Source: Mikania micrantha (lineage: Eukaryota > Streptophyta > Magnoliopsida > Asterales > Asteraceae). Taken from it: a stretch of DNA of 64,000 nt. The stretch spans positions 58,553,563-58,617,562 of the forward strand of contig CM018680.1 of NCBI GenBank assembly GCA_009363875.1. The letters are read 5' to 3'. Every line of letters starts with the position of its first letter. Position 1 is the first letter of the stretch. The position numbers and the translations under genes are program-made. The notes below the pieces were generated by a model, which was not told the DNA's origin, searched no databases, and worked only from the letters and a program-made list of their open reading frames with translations. Positions 34,043 through 45,177 of this stretch are shown in pieces.

Positions 34043-37000
34043 ATGTGTACTATGCAGGGAAAGCCATGCAAGCTTAAACATGTTTGGTATGTAGATAGTG
34101 GCTGTTCCCGGCATATGACTGGGGATTTCTCTTAGTTGCATGAAGTTACACCATTCAATGGAGGCTATGTGTCATTTGCTGGAGACAAGGGAGGAAGGAT
34201 AAGCATGAAGGGCACGGTCACAAATGGAACTCTTAGCTTTGAAGATGTGTACTATGTTGAAGAGCTCAATCACAGTCTTCTGAGTGTTTCTCAAATCTGT
34301 GATAAGAGTTTTTCCACACACTTCACAAACAAAGAATGTCTTATTCTGAAGCCTGGCTTTGTAGTGCCTGATAAGTGGATTCTGATGAGAACTCCAAGGA
34401 TAAACAATGCATATATTATTAATATGAACTCAGATTCATTTACAGAGAACACTTGTTTGTTCTCAAAGGCGTCGGAGCATGATTTTCTGTTATGGCATCG
34501 GCGACTGGGTCATGTAAACCTAAAGAATCTGAACAGACTCGCCAAGGGAGATCACGTCATTGGTCTACCTTCTAAAGATTTCTCCACTATTGAGAAATGT
34601 ATCGCTTGTGCCAAAGGGAAACAACACAAGAGACCTCACAAGCCTAAATTGTTCACTTCTATCTCTTCAGTTCTTCAACTTCTTCATATGGATCTCTTCG
34701 GACCGGTTAACATAATGAGTGTTGGGAAAAAGTCATATTGTCTCGTTGTGACAGATGATTATTCCAGATTCACTTGGGTGTTCTTTCTGGCCAAGAAAGA
34801 TGAAGCTCCAGAGATTTTGAAGAAGTTCATTACCTTGATTGAAAATCAGAAGAATCTAAAGGTCAAGGTGATTAGAACTGATAATGGAACTGAATTTAGA
34901 AATCAGACACTTATAGATTTCTGTGATGAGAAAGGGATAGCTAGGCAATACAGTGCAGCCAGAACACCTCAGCAAAATGGAGTTGCTGAAAGGAGAAACA
35001 GAACGCTTATAGAAGCTGCACGAACAATGTTGTCAGAATCAAAGCTACCTATCTTTTTCTGGGCTGAAGCAGTTAACACTGTGTGCTATGTTCAAAATAG
35101 AGCACTTCTGAACAAGCGTCATCAGAAGACTCCCTACGAGATTTTATTCAATCAGAAGCCCAAAGTTGGACTCTTCAAGTCATTCGGATGTCCTTGCACT
35201 CTTCTTCATACAGAGCCTAACCATAAGTTTGATGATAAGGAAGATGAGTGTTACTTCGTGGGCTACTCGTCTGAAAGGGCAGCATACAGAGTTTATAACA
35301 AGAAAACTCGGATGATTGTGGACTCATACTACATAGATTGGCAAGAAATGAACTCTACTGATGCTGGTTCTGGTCCAAACTGGCTATTTGAGTATGACTC
35401 CACTTTTAAGCCCTTCAGCACTCCATCTGAGAATGCAGGAGCATCTGAGCGAGCCGATGATTTCTACAAAGGTGATGATGTGGACTATAGAGTTGACTAT
35501 GTTCCATGTGATCCTGATCTTTTGACAGTTGATCCTCCTGGCATGTACAATCGTGACCCTCCAGCTCAGCCGACACCAGTACAAGAAGTTCTCCCATCAG
35601 AACCAGACACTTCTCAGTCTGTTCAACCACTTCCAGAAGCTGATCAAATCTCATCTTCCTCCCACCAGACCTTTGATAATCCATTGTTCTCAGATAACAT
35701 TCCTGAGGAACATTGTGTGGATCAAGGAACTGAGTCAAGTGAAAATGCTCATACCGACAACATTTCTTCCTCAAGTGTAGATCAAGTGAATAATCTCAGC
35801 AACTTACTAGACAATCTAGCTGTGGAAGAAGTGCCAACACTCAGTATAAACAAGAATCATCCAGTTGAAAATATTATTGGACCTCTCTCGGAAGGTGTTC
35901 TCACTCGAAGCAGAACCATTACAGCTCAGAACCTCTTGCCTGAAGAGACGACTACCAGAAGTCAATCAGGTCCAATTAATTCATGTTTATATTCTTGTTT
36001 TATCTCGCAGGTTGAGCCCAAGAATGTTAAAATGGCTCTCAAAGAGTCCAGCTGGGTTGAAGCAATGCAGGAAGAACTGATGCAGTTTCAGAAACTTAAA
36101 GTTTGGAATCTGGTTCCTCTACCCAAAGGAAAGTTGCCTATAGGAACCAGATGGGTTTTCAGAAACAAGAGAGATGATTCGGGTGTAATTATCAGAAACA
36201 AAGCCCGACTGTTTGTTCAAGGATTCTACCAACAGGAAGGGATAAATTATGCATCTTTCATGAACTTCACAGTATATCAGATGGATGTGAAGACAGCTTT
36301 CTTGTACGGAAAAGTAAAGGAAGAAATCTATGTGTGTCAACCCCCTGGTTTTGAAGACCCTCAGAATCTGGAGCATGTCTACAAGTTAGACAAAGCTCTT
36401 TATGGTCTTCATCAAGCACCGCGAGCTTGGTATACTACACTCACTGATCACCTACTCGCAAATGGATATACCCGTGGAGCAATCGATCAGACTTTGTTTG
36501 TTCGCAAGGATAAAGATGACTTAATTCTCATCCAAATCTATGTGGATGACATTATCTTTGGCTCCACAAGCTCAGCGTTGTGCAAGGAATTTGAAGAAGT
36601 GATGAAGAAGAAGTTTGAGATGAGCGCAATGGGTGAAATGACTTTCTTTCTAGGTTTGCAGGTGAAGCAAGATTCAAAAGGTGTGATGATTCACCAAGGA
36701 AAATATGTCACAGATATTTTGACCAAGTTCAAAATGATGGAATCAAAGCCGGCTTCCACTCCCATGGCTGCTCGTCCTGTCTTAACTTCGGATTTGGATG
36801 GTGAAGATGTTGATCAACACCTCTATCGATCAATGATTGGTTCCCTGATGTATCTGACTGCTAGCCGTCCAGATATCATGTTCTCAGTCTGTCAGTGTGC
36901 CAGATATCAGGCGAATCCTAAGGCATCTCACCTTATAGCTGTCAAGAGAATCTTTCGGTACCTGGTCGGGAAACCTAAACTCGGTCTTTGGTACCCAAAG

Positions 37001-37483
37001 AACTCTGAGTTTCGATTATTTGCGTACTCAGACAGTGACTTTGGTGGCTGTAACCTGGACAGGAAGTCAACCACTGGTGGGTGTCAGTATCTGGGAGATC
37101 GCCTTGTCTTGTGGCAATGCAAGAAACAAACAACCGTATCCACATCTACTGCAGAAGCCGAATATGTTGCTGCTTCCAGTTGCTGCTCTCAGGTTATCTG
37201 GATGCAACAACAACTTCTCGATTACGGTTTGAACTTTCTTGACTCTCCTATTTATTGTGACAATGAAGCAGCCTTACAGATCGTCAAGAATCCGGTACAA
37301 CATTCCAAAACTAAGCATATTGACATCCGGATTCATTTCATCCGTGATTGTTTCGAACGAAAACTCATTCATCTTGAAAAGGTCCATACAGATGACAATC
37401 TGGCGGACCTTTTCACAAAACCGTTCGATACAGCACGGTTTCATCACTTGCTTGCCTCTCTCAAACTAATCAGCTTCAATTAA
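34043..37483 (+). pseudogene. pol: Copia pol: protease, integrase, reverse transcriptase, RNase H
   Basis: The reading frame opens after a TGA at 34,040-34,042, in a different frame from gag. The protease has VDSGCSRHMTG (active-site D-S-G), then a TAG at 34,133-34,135; from 34,136 the frame is open for 1115 codons. Numbered from there: the integrase zinc finger (WHRRLGH ... CIAC, ~119-160), the integrase core with HMDLFG (~186), TDNGTEF (~249) and NGVAERR (~285, the D-35-E spacing), RT with QMDVKTAF (~715) and YVDDIIFG (~801), and RNase H with AYSDSDFGG (~963), DNEAAL (~1041) and ADLFTKP (~1089). Directly after GINY, roughly 20 residues of the conserved RT stretch ahead of QMD are missing without loss of frame. 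This and the TAG make it defective. Confidence 0.9.
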
Positions 37484-37537
37484 AAGCATTTTTTTGTAAA
37501 TACATTAAAATTTGTGCCTTAATTTGTTCACAAATTT

Positions 37538-37545
37538 AGGGGGAG
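37538..37545 (+). other. Purine-tract-like AGGGGGAG, copy 1
   Basis: Lies 54 bases after the pol stop. The identical octamer recurs at 37,699-37,706 and at the true purine tract before the 3' LTR. Confidence 0.6.
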
Positions 37546-37676
37546 AAAATTTACAAAACAACAAAAAGATTTTTCGTTCTTTGAGTCAAAATTTACAAAA
37601 CAACAAAAAGATTTTTTCGTTCTTTGAGTCAAAATTTACAAAACAACAAAAAGATTTTCAGTTTTTTTTTGAGTCA
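37546..37676. repeat. Three tandem copies of a 42-44 base unit
   Basis: Copies start at 37,546, 37,588 and 37,631, each AAAATTTACAAAACAACAAA followed by AAGATTTTTTCGTTCTTTGA-like sequence. They sit between two AGGGGGAG octamers. Confidence 0.9.
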
Positions 37677-37698
37677 GTCTAAGATAATCCATAAGTTT

Positions 37699-37706
37699 AG
37701 GGGGAG
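37699..37706 (+). other. Purine-tract-like AGGGGGAG, copy 2
   Basis: Second internal copy, in GTTTAGGGGGAGTTGAG, whose flanks resemble those of the terminal tract. Confidence 0.6.
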
Positions 37707-38655
37707 TTGAGTTTTGAAATACTAAGAAAAGGAAATTTTGCCTCTTGTCATTCAAAGAAAATTACAAAAAGATTGTGTCTTTTCAAACTTTAAAAGAAAA
37801 TACAAAAAGAGTTTATTTGGACAAGCAAAGTGAATCGATCAAATTGGGAAGTGAAATAATCTCTAAGGATCAGAATTTCACTATCTTATTATGATTTCAA
37901 AAGGAATCACAACCTTGAATATCTATTCTATGCTAAAAAGTTGAAATAAGTTTTTCAAAACTTAAATAATCAGACTTGATCAAACTTAAAATACATATAA
38001 ATAAATAGATAAATAAGTGTGAAATCATGATCATTAGATAACTAGAAATATGTGACAACTATTTGACTTCTAGTTTAAATCCTTTAATCAAAACGAGATT
38101 GTGTTTCTATAAACTTGAAATTGTGTTTGAAAAACTCGGGTATTTCCTATGTTTTGTGCAAACAAAAAGCGGGAAATACCTACTGAAGCATTCTATGTTT
38201 TGCGTAAGCAAAGACCTGAATGTGCGACGTTAAGACCAATGTGTCTGCAGATCAATAAATAAAAGATGCTAATGAGCACAAGATGATAGAACCCCTTCTT
38301 GTTCTTGTTTCCAATCTAATGGATCTGTTCTTTTCTTTTCTCATCTTAAAACTCTGTCAAAATGATTTTAAGTTCGTTGAAACACAATCAAAGTTTAAAA
38401 CAAAGGATTTAACAAGACTGATAGGTTGCATGTTAATCTAGTCTTACAATCTAATTGATCACAAATTTCCCATAAGAGATTTTCAGAAAAACTTGATCAT
38501 ATAACTGATTTTTTAAGAGATGGATTAACGAGTGGAAATCATTGGTAGGGAACAGCTATTTAAAGGTTGTGCTTCACTGAGAAATTAACTAAGATGGTTA
38601 AAATTTTGATAACAGATTTGATCCCACAAATTTGACCCGACTAAACTTAAACTTG
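37707..38655. other. Non-coding spacer between copia pol and ORF3
   Basis: A-rich, no gene. AAAGATTACAAAAAG and AATTACAAAAAGA words continue the preceding repeats in diverged form. Confidence 0.6.
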
Positions 38656-38806
38656 TCTTATCTTATTTTATTTTATTTTATTTTATTTTATTTTATTTTA
38701 TTTTATTTTATTTTATTTTATTTTATTTTGTTTTGTTTTATTTTATTTTGTTTTATTTTATTTTATTTTATTTTTATTTTATTTTATTTTATTTTATTTT
38801 ATTTTA
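38656..38806. repeat. TTTTA microsatellite
   Basis: About thirty TTTTA units with a few TTTTG variants, in the spacer between pol and ORF3. The 68-codon frame over it is an artefact. Confidence 0.95.
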
Positions 38807-38839
38807 GAAAAGTTAGATTTTTTAAATCGAAAATTTAAC

Positions 38840-39530
38840 TAAGTGTTTGTACTCGAAATCGTGTACACGAAGATGTGTATTCGAAGTCACCCTATAAATA
38901 GTCCACCGATATTCAATTTCGAATACCACAATTTCGTGTACGCGGTTTCTTCACTTCGAGTACAGATTGTTTGCTCTGACGCGATTTCGATTTCTAGACC
39001 CTATTTCAAAATTCTACTCCGGCCATCTTATAGATCATCATTAGGCGACACTAGGTATAGAATTTTATCAAATTTTGACCGTGCATTCGAAAGTTATAGT
39101 CAAAATTAGATTTCGAGTACGCGATTTTCGTTTACAGAAGGTTTTTGGTCAAATTGACCACGAAATACTTAAAATTGAAAGGCAATTCGTGAATATGTTG
39201 GTCGCCTCTCAATTCCGAGTATATTGAATATGATTAGAAAATCTATGGAGCCAAAATGATAAGTTTTTCAAAGAATTTGGAGTACACGAAATGTAATAAT
39301 TTCGAGTACACGAACACTTCGTGTACAACCAATGTTTCGAGTACAGATCACATTTCGTGTACAAGATCCATTTTGTGTACAAAATATACTTCGTGTATAC
39401 ATCACATTTCGTGTACATCAAGTATTTCGTGTACATCTTAGTCTTCGTGTACACAAGACTTGGAATTTTTTTTAAAACTCTGAGTTTCGTGAACACTCTG
39501 GTCTTCGTGTACACTAAGACTTAGAAAATT
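38840..39530 (+). repeat. Array of TTCGTGTACA / TTCGAGTACA words upstream of copia ORF3
   Basis: More than fifteen copies of TTCGTGTACA, TTCGAGTACA or their reverse complements, densest at 39,280-39,520. Several form palindromes such as TCGTGTACACGA. The leader and LTR carry the same words. The local frames on both strands (e.g. 39,209-39,514) are repeat by-products. Confidence 0.85.
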
Positions 39531-39574
39531 TTTTTGGCAAATCCAGTCTTTCTTGAAATTAAACTAACTTGATT

Positions 39575-39590
39575 TGTTTCTATTTTTCAG
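39575..39590 (+). promoter_or_regulatory. Candidate 3' splice site at the start of copia ORF3
   Basis: A pyrimidine-rich TGTTTCTATTTTTCAG runs straight into the ORF3 ATG at 39,591. A donor would have to lie in the leader, gag or earlier; I did not identify it. Confidence 0.5.
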
Positions 39591-41326
39591 ATGGCAGACC
39601 TACGATTCGTACCTGATCACAACATGTCAGCATACCTCGGAGATCCACCGCAAAAACATTCAGAGTTCAAGAGCCTGATTGATGGTCTGATTTTATCTCC
39701 AGTAAACTATGCTATCATGGAGCATCCTACCATCTTTTCTGATTATATTGAGAGCTTTTGGAGCACCGTTACTGAGCACACTGACAGTAATGGAAACATC
39801 AGTATCGTTGGGAAGATTCAAGGGAAGTCAATCACCATCACAGAGCAGATCCTACGAGAATGTCTGCAATTCGGAGACAAGGATTCAGATGCGGTGGAGT
39901 TGGATCAGGATTTGGTCAACCGTACTGTCTTCCAGATGGGACACGAGGGTGCTTATCCTCCTACCAAGAAGAAACTTATTCATCCCTACTGGAGATATCT
40001 GGCTCACATTGTCACACAGTGTTTGTCCGGAAGGAAAGGCGGATATGATGTGCTGAATCAGACACTGAGCTCTTGTTTGACAGCTTTGGCTCTGGGAATG
40101 GATTTCAACTTCTCAAGAATGATATTTCTTGACATGTATGCTAACATCAAGGGAAGGAGAAAGGAGAGGTTTCTGGCATTTCCTCGCTTCATACAGATCG
40201 TCATCAACAAACTATACCAGGATCTGGTTCCCACTGTTGGCACTCTAGGAATCAAAAGGATGCGTGATGACATCTTTGGCTATATGAAGATGAACAAGCG
40301 AGGGAAGAAGCAATATGTCGGTCAAAGGCCTCTGATCAAGTTCAGACGATTTGTGGGAGAAGGGGTAGATGAGGATATGCCCGGAACCCCAGTGGCAATA
40401 GTAGCAGAAGAACATGATACTCATGCTACAAGTTCTAAAGCTAAAGCGAGTAAAGCTACAAAGGTTGCAGCTGATGTTTCTTCCTCTTCATCAAGTGAAG
40501 ATTTCATCCCAGAGAGGCCACCTCCCACAAGGCAAGAAAGGGAAGAAGCTCAAGATGCGGATTACACTCCAACTCCTGATTCTTCACCTAAGAAGAAGAG
40601 GCAAAAGACTATGGCCAGGAAAAACAGGGATCCTCGTCTTCAGAAGATGTTCTCAGGATTATCCTTCTCCTCTGCTGCTGCCATTATGACCCAGGCACCT
40701 GCTAAACCAACTCCTGTCACCGTACCACCATCACCACCACATGTCACCTTACCACCATCACCACCACATGTCACCGTACCACCATCACCACCACATGTCT
40801 CCAAACCACCTTCACCACCACCTGTCACTCAACCACCTCCACCACCTCAACATTCTCAACCAATTAAACCACAACAGCTTAAACCTACTACCAAACCTTC
40901 GAAAACCAAACTAATCATCCGAGTTCCCTCCACTCGTCCATCCGTCACTATCCCGCCACAAACCAAAACCAAATCACCTTCACATCAGTCCAGAAGCAGC
41001 AAAGGAAAATCTCATTTGCATTCCGATTCACCATACGAGCCTGTGCAAGTGCCTGTGGATCTTGTTGGATTACAGGAGCGAGTCTATCAGTTAGAGAAAG
41101 ATGCTGAGATAAAGGACAAAATGATCATGAACCTGCGTGAAGGGAAGATCAAGATATGTTCTCATCTGAACAAGTGCAAAGGAAAGATCAAGGCTCATGA
41201 AAAATTCATCAGAATTCTTTTATTAGAGAACCACAAGATGCAGAGGGATATCAAACGACTCAAAGGAGAAGAAGTCTCCGAGTCTGAAGATGAAGTCATG
41301 GATGTCAGTGATGACAGTGACGACAG

Positions 41327-41372
<46 letters not shown>

Positions 41373-42647
41373 AATGATGAACAAGATCAAAAGAAAGATA
41401 AAGATGAAAAGGATGACAAAGATGATAAAGACGATCAAGGTGATAAAGATGACAAAGATGGAGATAACAAAGATAAAGATCAAGGACCTCCTGATGACAA
41501 AGATCAGGGTGGAGACTCTGGGAATCCATCCTCTTCCGGGAAGCCTTCTGGTCTATATGATGATCTATTTGGAGACATTCCAGACGACATCCTTTTTGGC
41601 GATTGTGTTCAACCAGATGAGACTACTGGAGCTGGACTTGACAGTATATTTGACGATCTTCCAGATAGCTTTGATTTTGGGTCACCAAGCCATCAAAATG
41701 GGGATCAAACCAAGTCTTCTACAGGGGCATCTGTAGAAGAAGAACCAGAAAACATAATACTTGGCAATGTATCTGATGATCCCTATATCGATTATTTGTA
41801 TGCCCACAAATACATTGATGCTTTGGGAAATGAAGTCACCTCTCTACATGAAGTGATAAATAGCTGGTTCGATAGAAAGAAGGACTGGACGCCTGCTCCT
41901 CCTGTTGACAAAGCTGCTTGGTTCAAAGAAATGGGCGACCAGCATCCAGAGCATACCTTTATTTCAGATGACAGAAACTTGTTTGCAGTTCGCAATGACA
42001 GGTCAAATGTATGCTGTTGGATGTACGACAAACAAAGAGACATCTACTTGGTCAAGCGGATGAACGGAAAGGTCGAGTTCTACAAGAAGCCAAGAGATTT
42101 TTGTTCTTTGCCTAAAGTCAACATCAGAAGCATTGACAAAGCAATGTTCTTCAATCCTTCTAAGGACTCACAGGCTGATTTGTTCGCAAAGTTTATCAAA
42201 GATCAGTGTGAGAAGAACTTCCCAGTGATGCGCACGGCAAAGGGACGACGTTTTGTTTCCTCATGCATCATCGATCCAAAGACAAAGAAACCCTGGGTGT
42301 ACTATAAGTACCCTCCCCCTCATGTAGAGCAAGTAGTACCAGTCTCGCCGAGAGTGCCTGATAACTCTCTGGCTAAATTTCTATCTTGGTATTTTGATGA
42401 TCTGAACCTTGCTGCAGTTATTCTTAGGAACATAGATGATGTGGATGATATCGACATTATTCTTGATCCTATGGATCTTCTGAAGTACGGGAAAGAAGAC
42501 ATGATGAAGCTGCACAACTCTCCCATACGAGTATATTCTGGAAATGACGAGCAGGCAAAACCATTTACTCGAGCTGTCGCTTTTGCCATAAAACTAAAGC
42601 TTTACGCTGGAGCTGGGCCACACAGTGTAACTCTTCCGATAGGATGA
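39591..42647 (+). CDS. Copia third ORF, 1018 codons, env-like position, function unknown
   Basis: Intact ORF between pol and the 3' LTR in the sense orientation, where Sirevirus elements carry an env-like ORF. Parts in order: an unrecognised folded-looking N-terminal region (1-265), a linker with a basic KKKRQK stretch (~330), a proline region with PPSPPHV repeats (~375-420), a coiled-coil-like region (~487-560), a run of Asp around 580-595 followed by Asp/Lys repeats (to ~640), and an unrecognised C-terminal region (to 1018). I see no signal peptide and no membrane-spanning segment, so it does not look like a membrane glycoprotein. A splice-acceptor-like tract (TTTCTATTTTTCAG) ends immediately before the ATG, suggesting a spliced transcript. 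The GAT repeat encoding poly-Asp is at 41,321-41,370. Confidence 0.85.
41321..41370 (+). repeat. GAT trinucleotide repeat coding poly-Asp
   Basis: About sixteen GAT codons inside ORF3. Antisense poly-His/Ile frames here are by-products. Confidence 0.95.
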
Positions 42648-42659
42648 CTTCGCCAGTCT

Positions 42660-42669
42660 AGGGGGAGTT
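42660..42669 (+). other. Polypurine tract of the copia element
   Basis: AGGGGGAGTT directly before the 3' LTR, after the ORF3 stop; primes plus-strand synthesis. Confidence 0.85.
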
Positions 42670-43041
42670 TGTAGAGCCCCCCAAACGATGAAGACTGACA
42701 AAGTCAACCCGGAAGAGTCAAAGCTCAAGTTTTTGGATAATTTCGTGTACAGCTTTTCGAGTACACGAAGTTATCGTGTACTCGAATCTTTTGTATCTAG
42801 ATTTCGTGTACACCTAGGCCTAGTATAAATAGACGTATTTTGTACAGGTTTAGGTTGGAATCCCGAGGCATACGCTCTCTAGACGTATTGAGGCGCTTGT
42901 ACTCGAAGTTTTGCAATATTTATAAAGTTTGCATTTTTCTACTTGCTTTCGTGTTTCTAACTTGGATTCCGCACTTGTTAGAGATCATTGATGATGTTTA
43001 CAGAGATAAAGTTTGGATCTTGATCAGTTTGAGGACCTACA
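42670..43041 (+). repeat. 3' LTR of the copia element
   Basis: 372 bp, starts TGTAGAGCC, ends GACCTACA, two differences from the 5' LTR. The small frame at 42,840-43,046 lies within the LTR and is not a gene. Confidence 0.95.
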
Positions 43042-43046
43042 TTTAG
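43042..43046. repeat. Target-site duplication tttag, right
   Basis: Second copy of the copia target duplication. Confidence 0.9.
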
Positions 43047-43224
43047 TGGTCCGTAATTATGCAGTTGGTCATTGATTATGTGTGTTAAATTACGGTCTGT
43101 AATTTTTCTAATCACGGTCTGTAATTATATATGGACGATATTGCCCCTTATTCTGGTGACACATGTCAAAAGCATGTGGCTTCCTACGCTTAGTACGTTT
43201 CATACCCTTTGGATTATAACCGCC

Positions 43225-43274
<50 letters not shown>

Positions 43275-44286
43275 TAAGGTTTCGTTGTTAACACCCCTTA
43301 ATTACGATAACCCAAATAATTCCAACAATGTCATCCCAAATCATTCGATGTTTTTTCATGACCTTTATTATGCATTTAGAATACTATGTTTTTTTTTATG
43401 TTTATATGCTAATTTATAAGTGTTTCGGATTTAAAACAACTGTAATTACATTAAAGTGCCAACATTTATTTATCGTGATAACAACTTTCATTGGTTATTC
43501 TAAACAAAATTTGCTTTACACAGACACATAAAAAGAACATAAAGAAATCATGCGGTTTACTCAATTTTCTTTAGCATTGCAAAACTAAAATGGCATTCTC
43601 TTCTTTTATATGCATATATATAAGTCTTAAAAGAATAATCATATAAAATGTGTTAAATCACAATCATGATTATACTATATCTAACTTTATTTCATTATCA
43701 ACGTTTAAAACATTTTAAAAACAAGATGATTATCTTTTATCGGCGTAATCATTGAATATTTATTTTCTTTTACAAAATCAATTTCAATATATAAATATCT
43801 ACAAAACATTTAACAGAGCCGGCTCATATAAAGAAATTGTTAGACAATAGCCTTTAGGCCTTTAAACATATGGAGGCCTCCATGTTTTTCTTTATAATAT
43901 ATATATATATAGCAAAGGGTTTCTTTGAAAACCAAAATTTTAGAGAAACTAATCAGAATCATTACCACTTAATTTCATTTTCATTTTCTTCATTTTTATT
44001 TCCTATTATTATTAAGTAAGAAATGTACAAAAAAATTAAAAAATATATGTATTTCATTTATTACATATATGTAACTTTTATGTACACATACTAGTTACAT
44101 GTGTAACTTTATGAGTTACATATACGTAACTTCGTGATTTACATATCTTTATTAAAATTTTATTCTCATTATAACATTTTTAACCTTATAATAGAAAATT
44201 ATGAATTTGTTTTAAAATTTATTGGTAAATATGAATTTTCTTAGTTTTCTCCAAAATGATGAATTTTCTTATTAACCTTCGTCTCA

Positions 44287-44323
<37 letters not shown>

Positions 44324-44590
44324 CACACACAGAGAAATGAGATTGTATATTGTGAAAACCCAATCTTGGAGGGACCATTAAACCTTATCTAAGTCATTTA
44401 TTTTAAATCTTAAAAATAAATATGTAATCCATAAACCATATAAAAATATTTTTTTTATTTAAAACCTAATTTTTAATTAGGTTTAATATGAAAGACATAT
44501 TTATTTTCATGATTTGAAATGAATAATTTAAATAAAGTGTAATATTTTTCTTTCTAAAATCATGTTTAATAGACGTAATATAAATATAGG
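43047..44590. other. AT-rich intergenic sequence with microsatellites and a half foldback element
   Basis: No gene seen. A TC/TA microsatellite lies at 43,224-43,272 and another TC/TA/CA run at 44,283-44,335. From 43,273 to about 43,450, sequence resembling one arm of foldback element F1 (GATAACCCAAATAATT, then CTATGTTTTTT) appears without a clear second arm. Confidence 0.6.
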
Positions 44591-45177
44591 AATGATTGTA
44601 ATATAATAAAGTTGATTTTGGACAATTATTGGTTTCTTGTATATAGAATATAATAGGGATCTTTACCAATATATATTGAGGGAAATCAATGAGAACAAAT
44701 CATTCAGAAAAGATTAATACGTAGTCTTTCATGGTATCACACCGAGAACCCTAAAACTTCATCGCCCTTCTTACTTGTGATCCTTACCAACGATCCCTCC
44801 TCTTTCCGACTAAACCCACCACCATCCTCCCCTTTGACTTCCCTCTGTCTACCTTCCACAATGGATCCCAAACTACATCCGGCAATCATGTGTCGAATAT
44901 CAAGAACTTTATCGGCAATCAGCTAGTGGTTCCTAAAAAAGCAGACGCCGGACTCTTCGAATACGGCTGCTATATGGGATCGAATAGATGTCATAGTCCT
45001 ACAATGGATTTATGGAACCATCCTAACAACCTTCTTCATACTATCCTTAAACCCAACTCTATTGCCTATGATGCCTGGACCGCCATTGAAAATATGTTCC
45101 AAGACAAAAAGTCAGCACGATCCATCTACCTTGACCACAAGTTTGCAAACACTCGGTTAGAAAACTTCATCAACATG

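Larger units (their letters stand above)
18781..43041 (+). mobile_element. Copia LTR retrotransposon with a third ORF (Sirevirus-like), hosting a nested gypsy element
   Basis: Two 372 bp LTRs, a tRNA-iMet primer site, gag, pol in the order protease-integrase-RT-RNase H, a third ORF after pol, and a purine tract before the 3' LTR, all bounded by tttag duplications. Without the gypsy insertion (21,239-32,952 including one TSD copy) the element is about 12.5 kb. The pol order is that of copia. The third ORF after pol, the repeated purine tracts and the long gag suggest the Sirevirus/SIRE branch; the LTRs are short for that branch. Defects are one stop in gag, one stop in protease and an internal deletion in RT. 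The LTRs differ at only two positions, so insertion was recent. Confidence 0.93.

Noticed and set aside
37546..37676. CRISPR-like repeat array
   Set aside because: Three contiguous tandem copies without spacers, inside a plant retrotransposon.
39209..39524. Overlapping ORFs on both strands rich in YTK or TS repeats
   Set aside because: They are translations of the TTCGTGTACA word array.
41223..41529. Antisense ORFs rich in Ile or His
   Set aside because: They are the reverse reading of the GAT repeat coding poly-Asp in ORF3.
39591..42647. ORF3 as a true viral envelope glycoprotein
   Set aside because: No signal peptide, no membrane segment and no cysteine-rich ectodomain; an acidic, proline-rich and coiled-coil protein instead.
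18781..43041. An integrated pararetrovirus or other viral genome
   Set aside because: LTRs, target duplications, integrase and copia gene order show a retrotransposon; no coat or movement protein is present.
44466..44669. Minus-strand 67-codon gene
   Set aside because: Low-complexity AT-rich frame overlapping the possible short copia 5' LTR.
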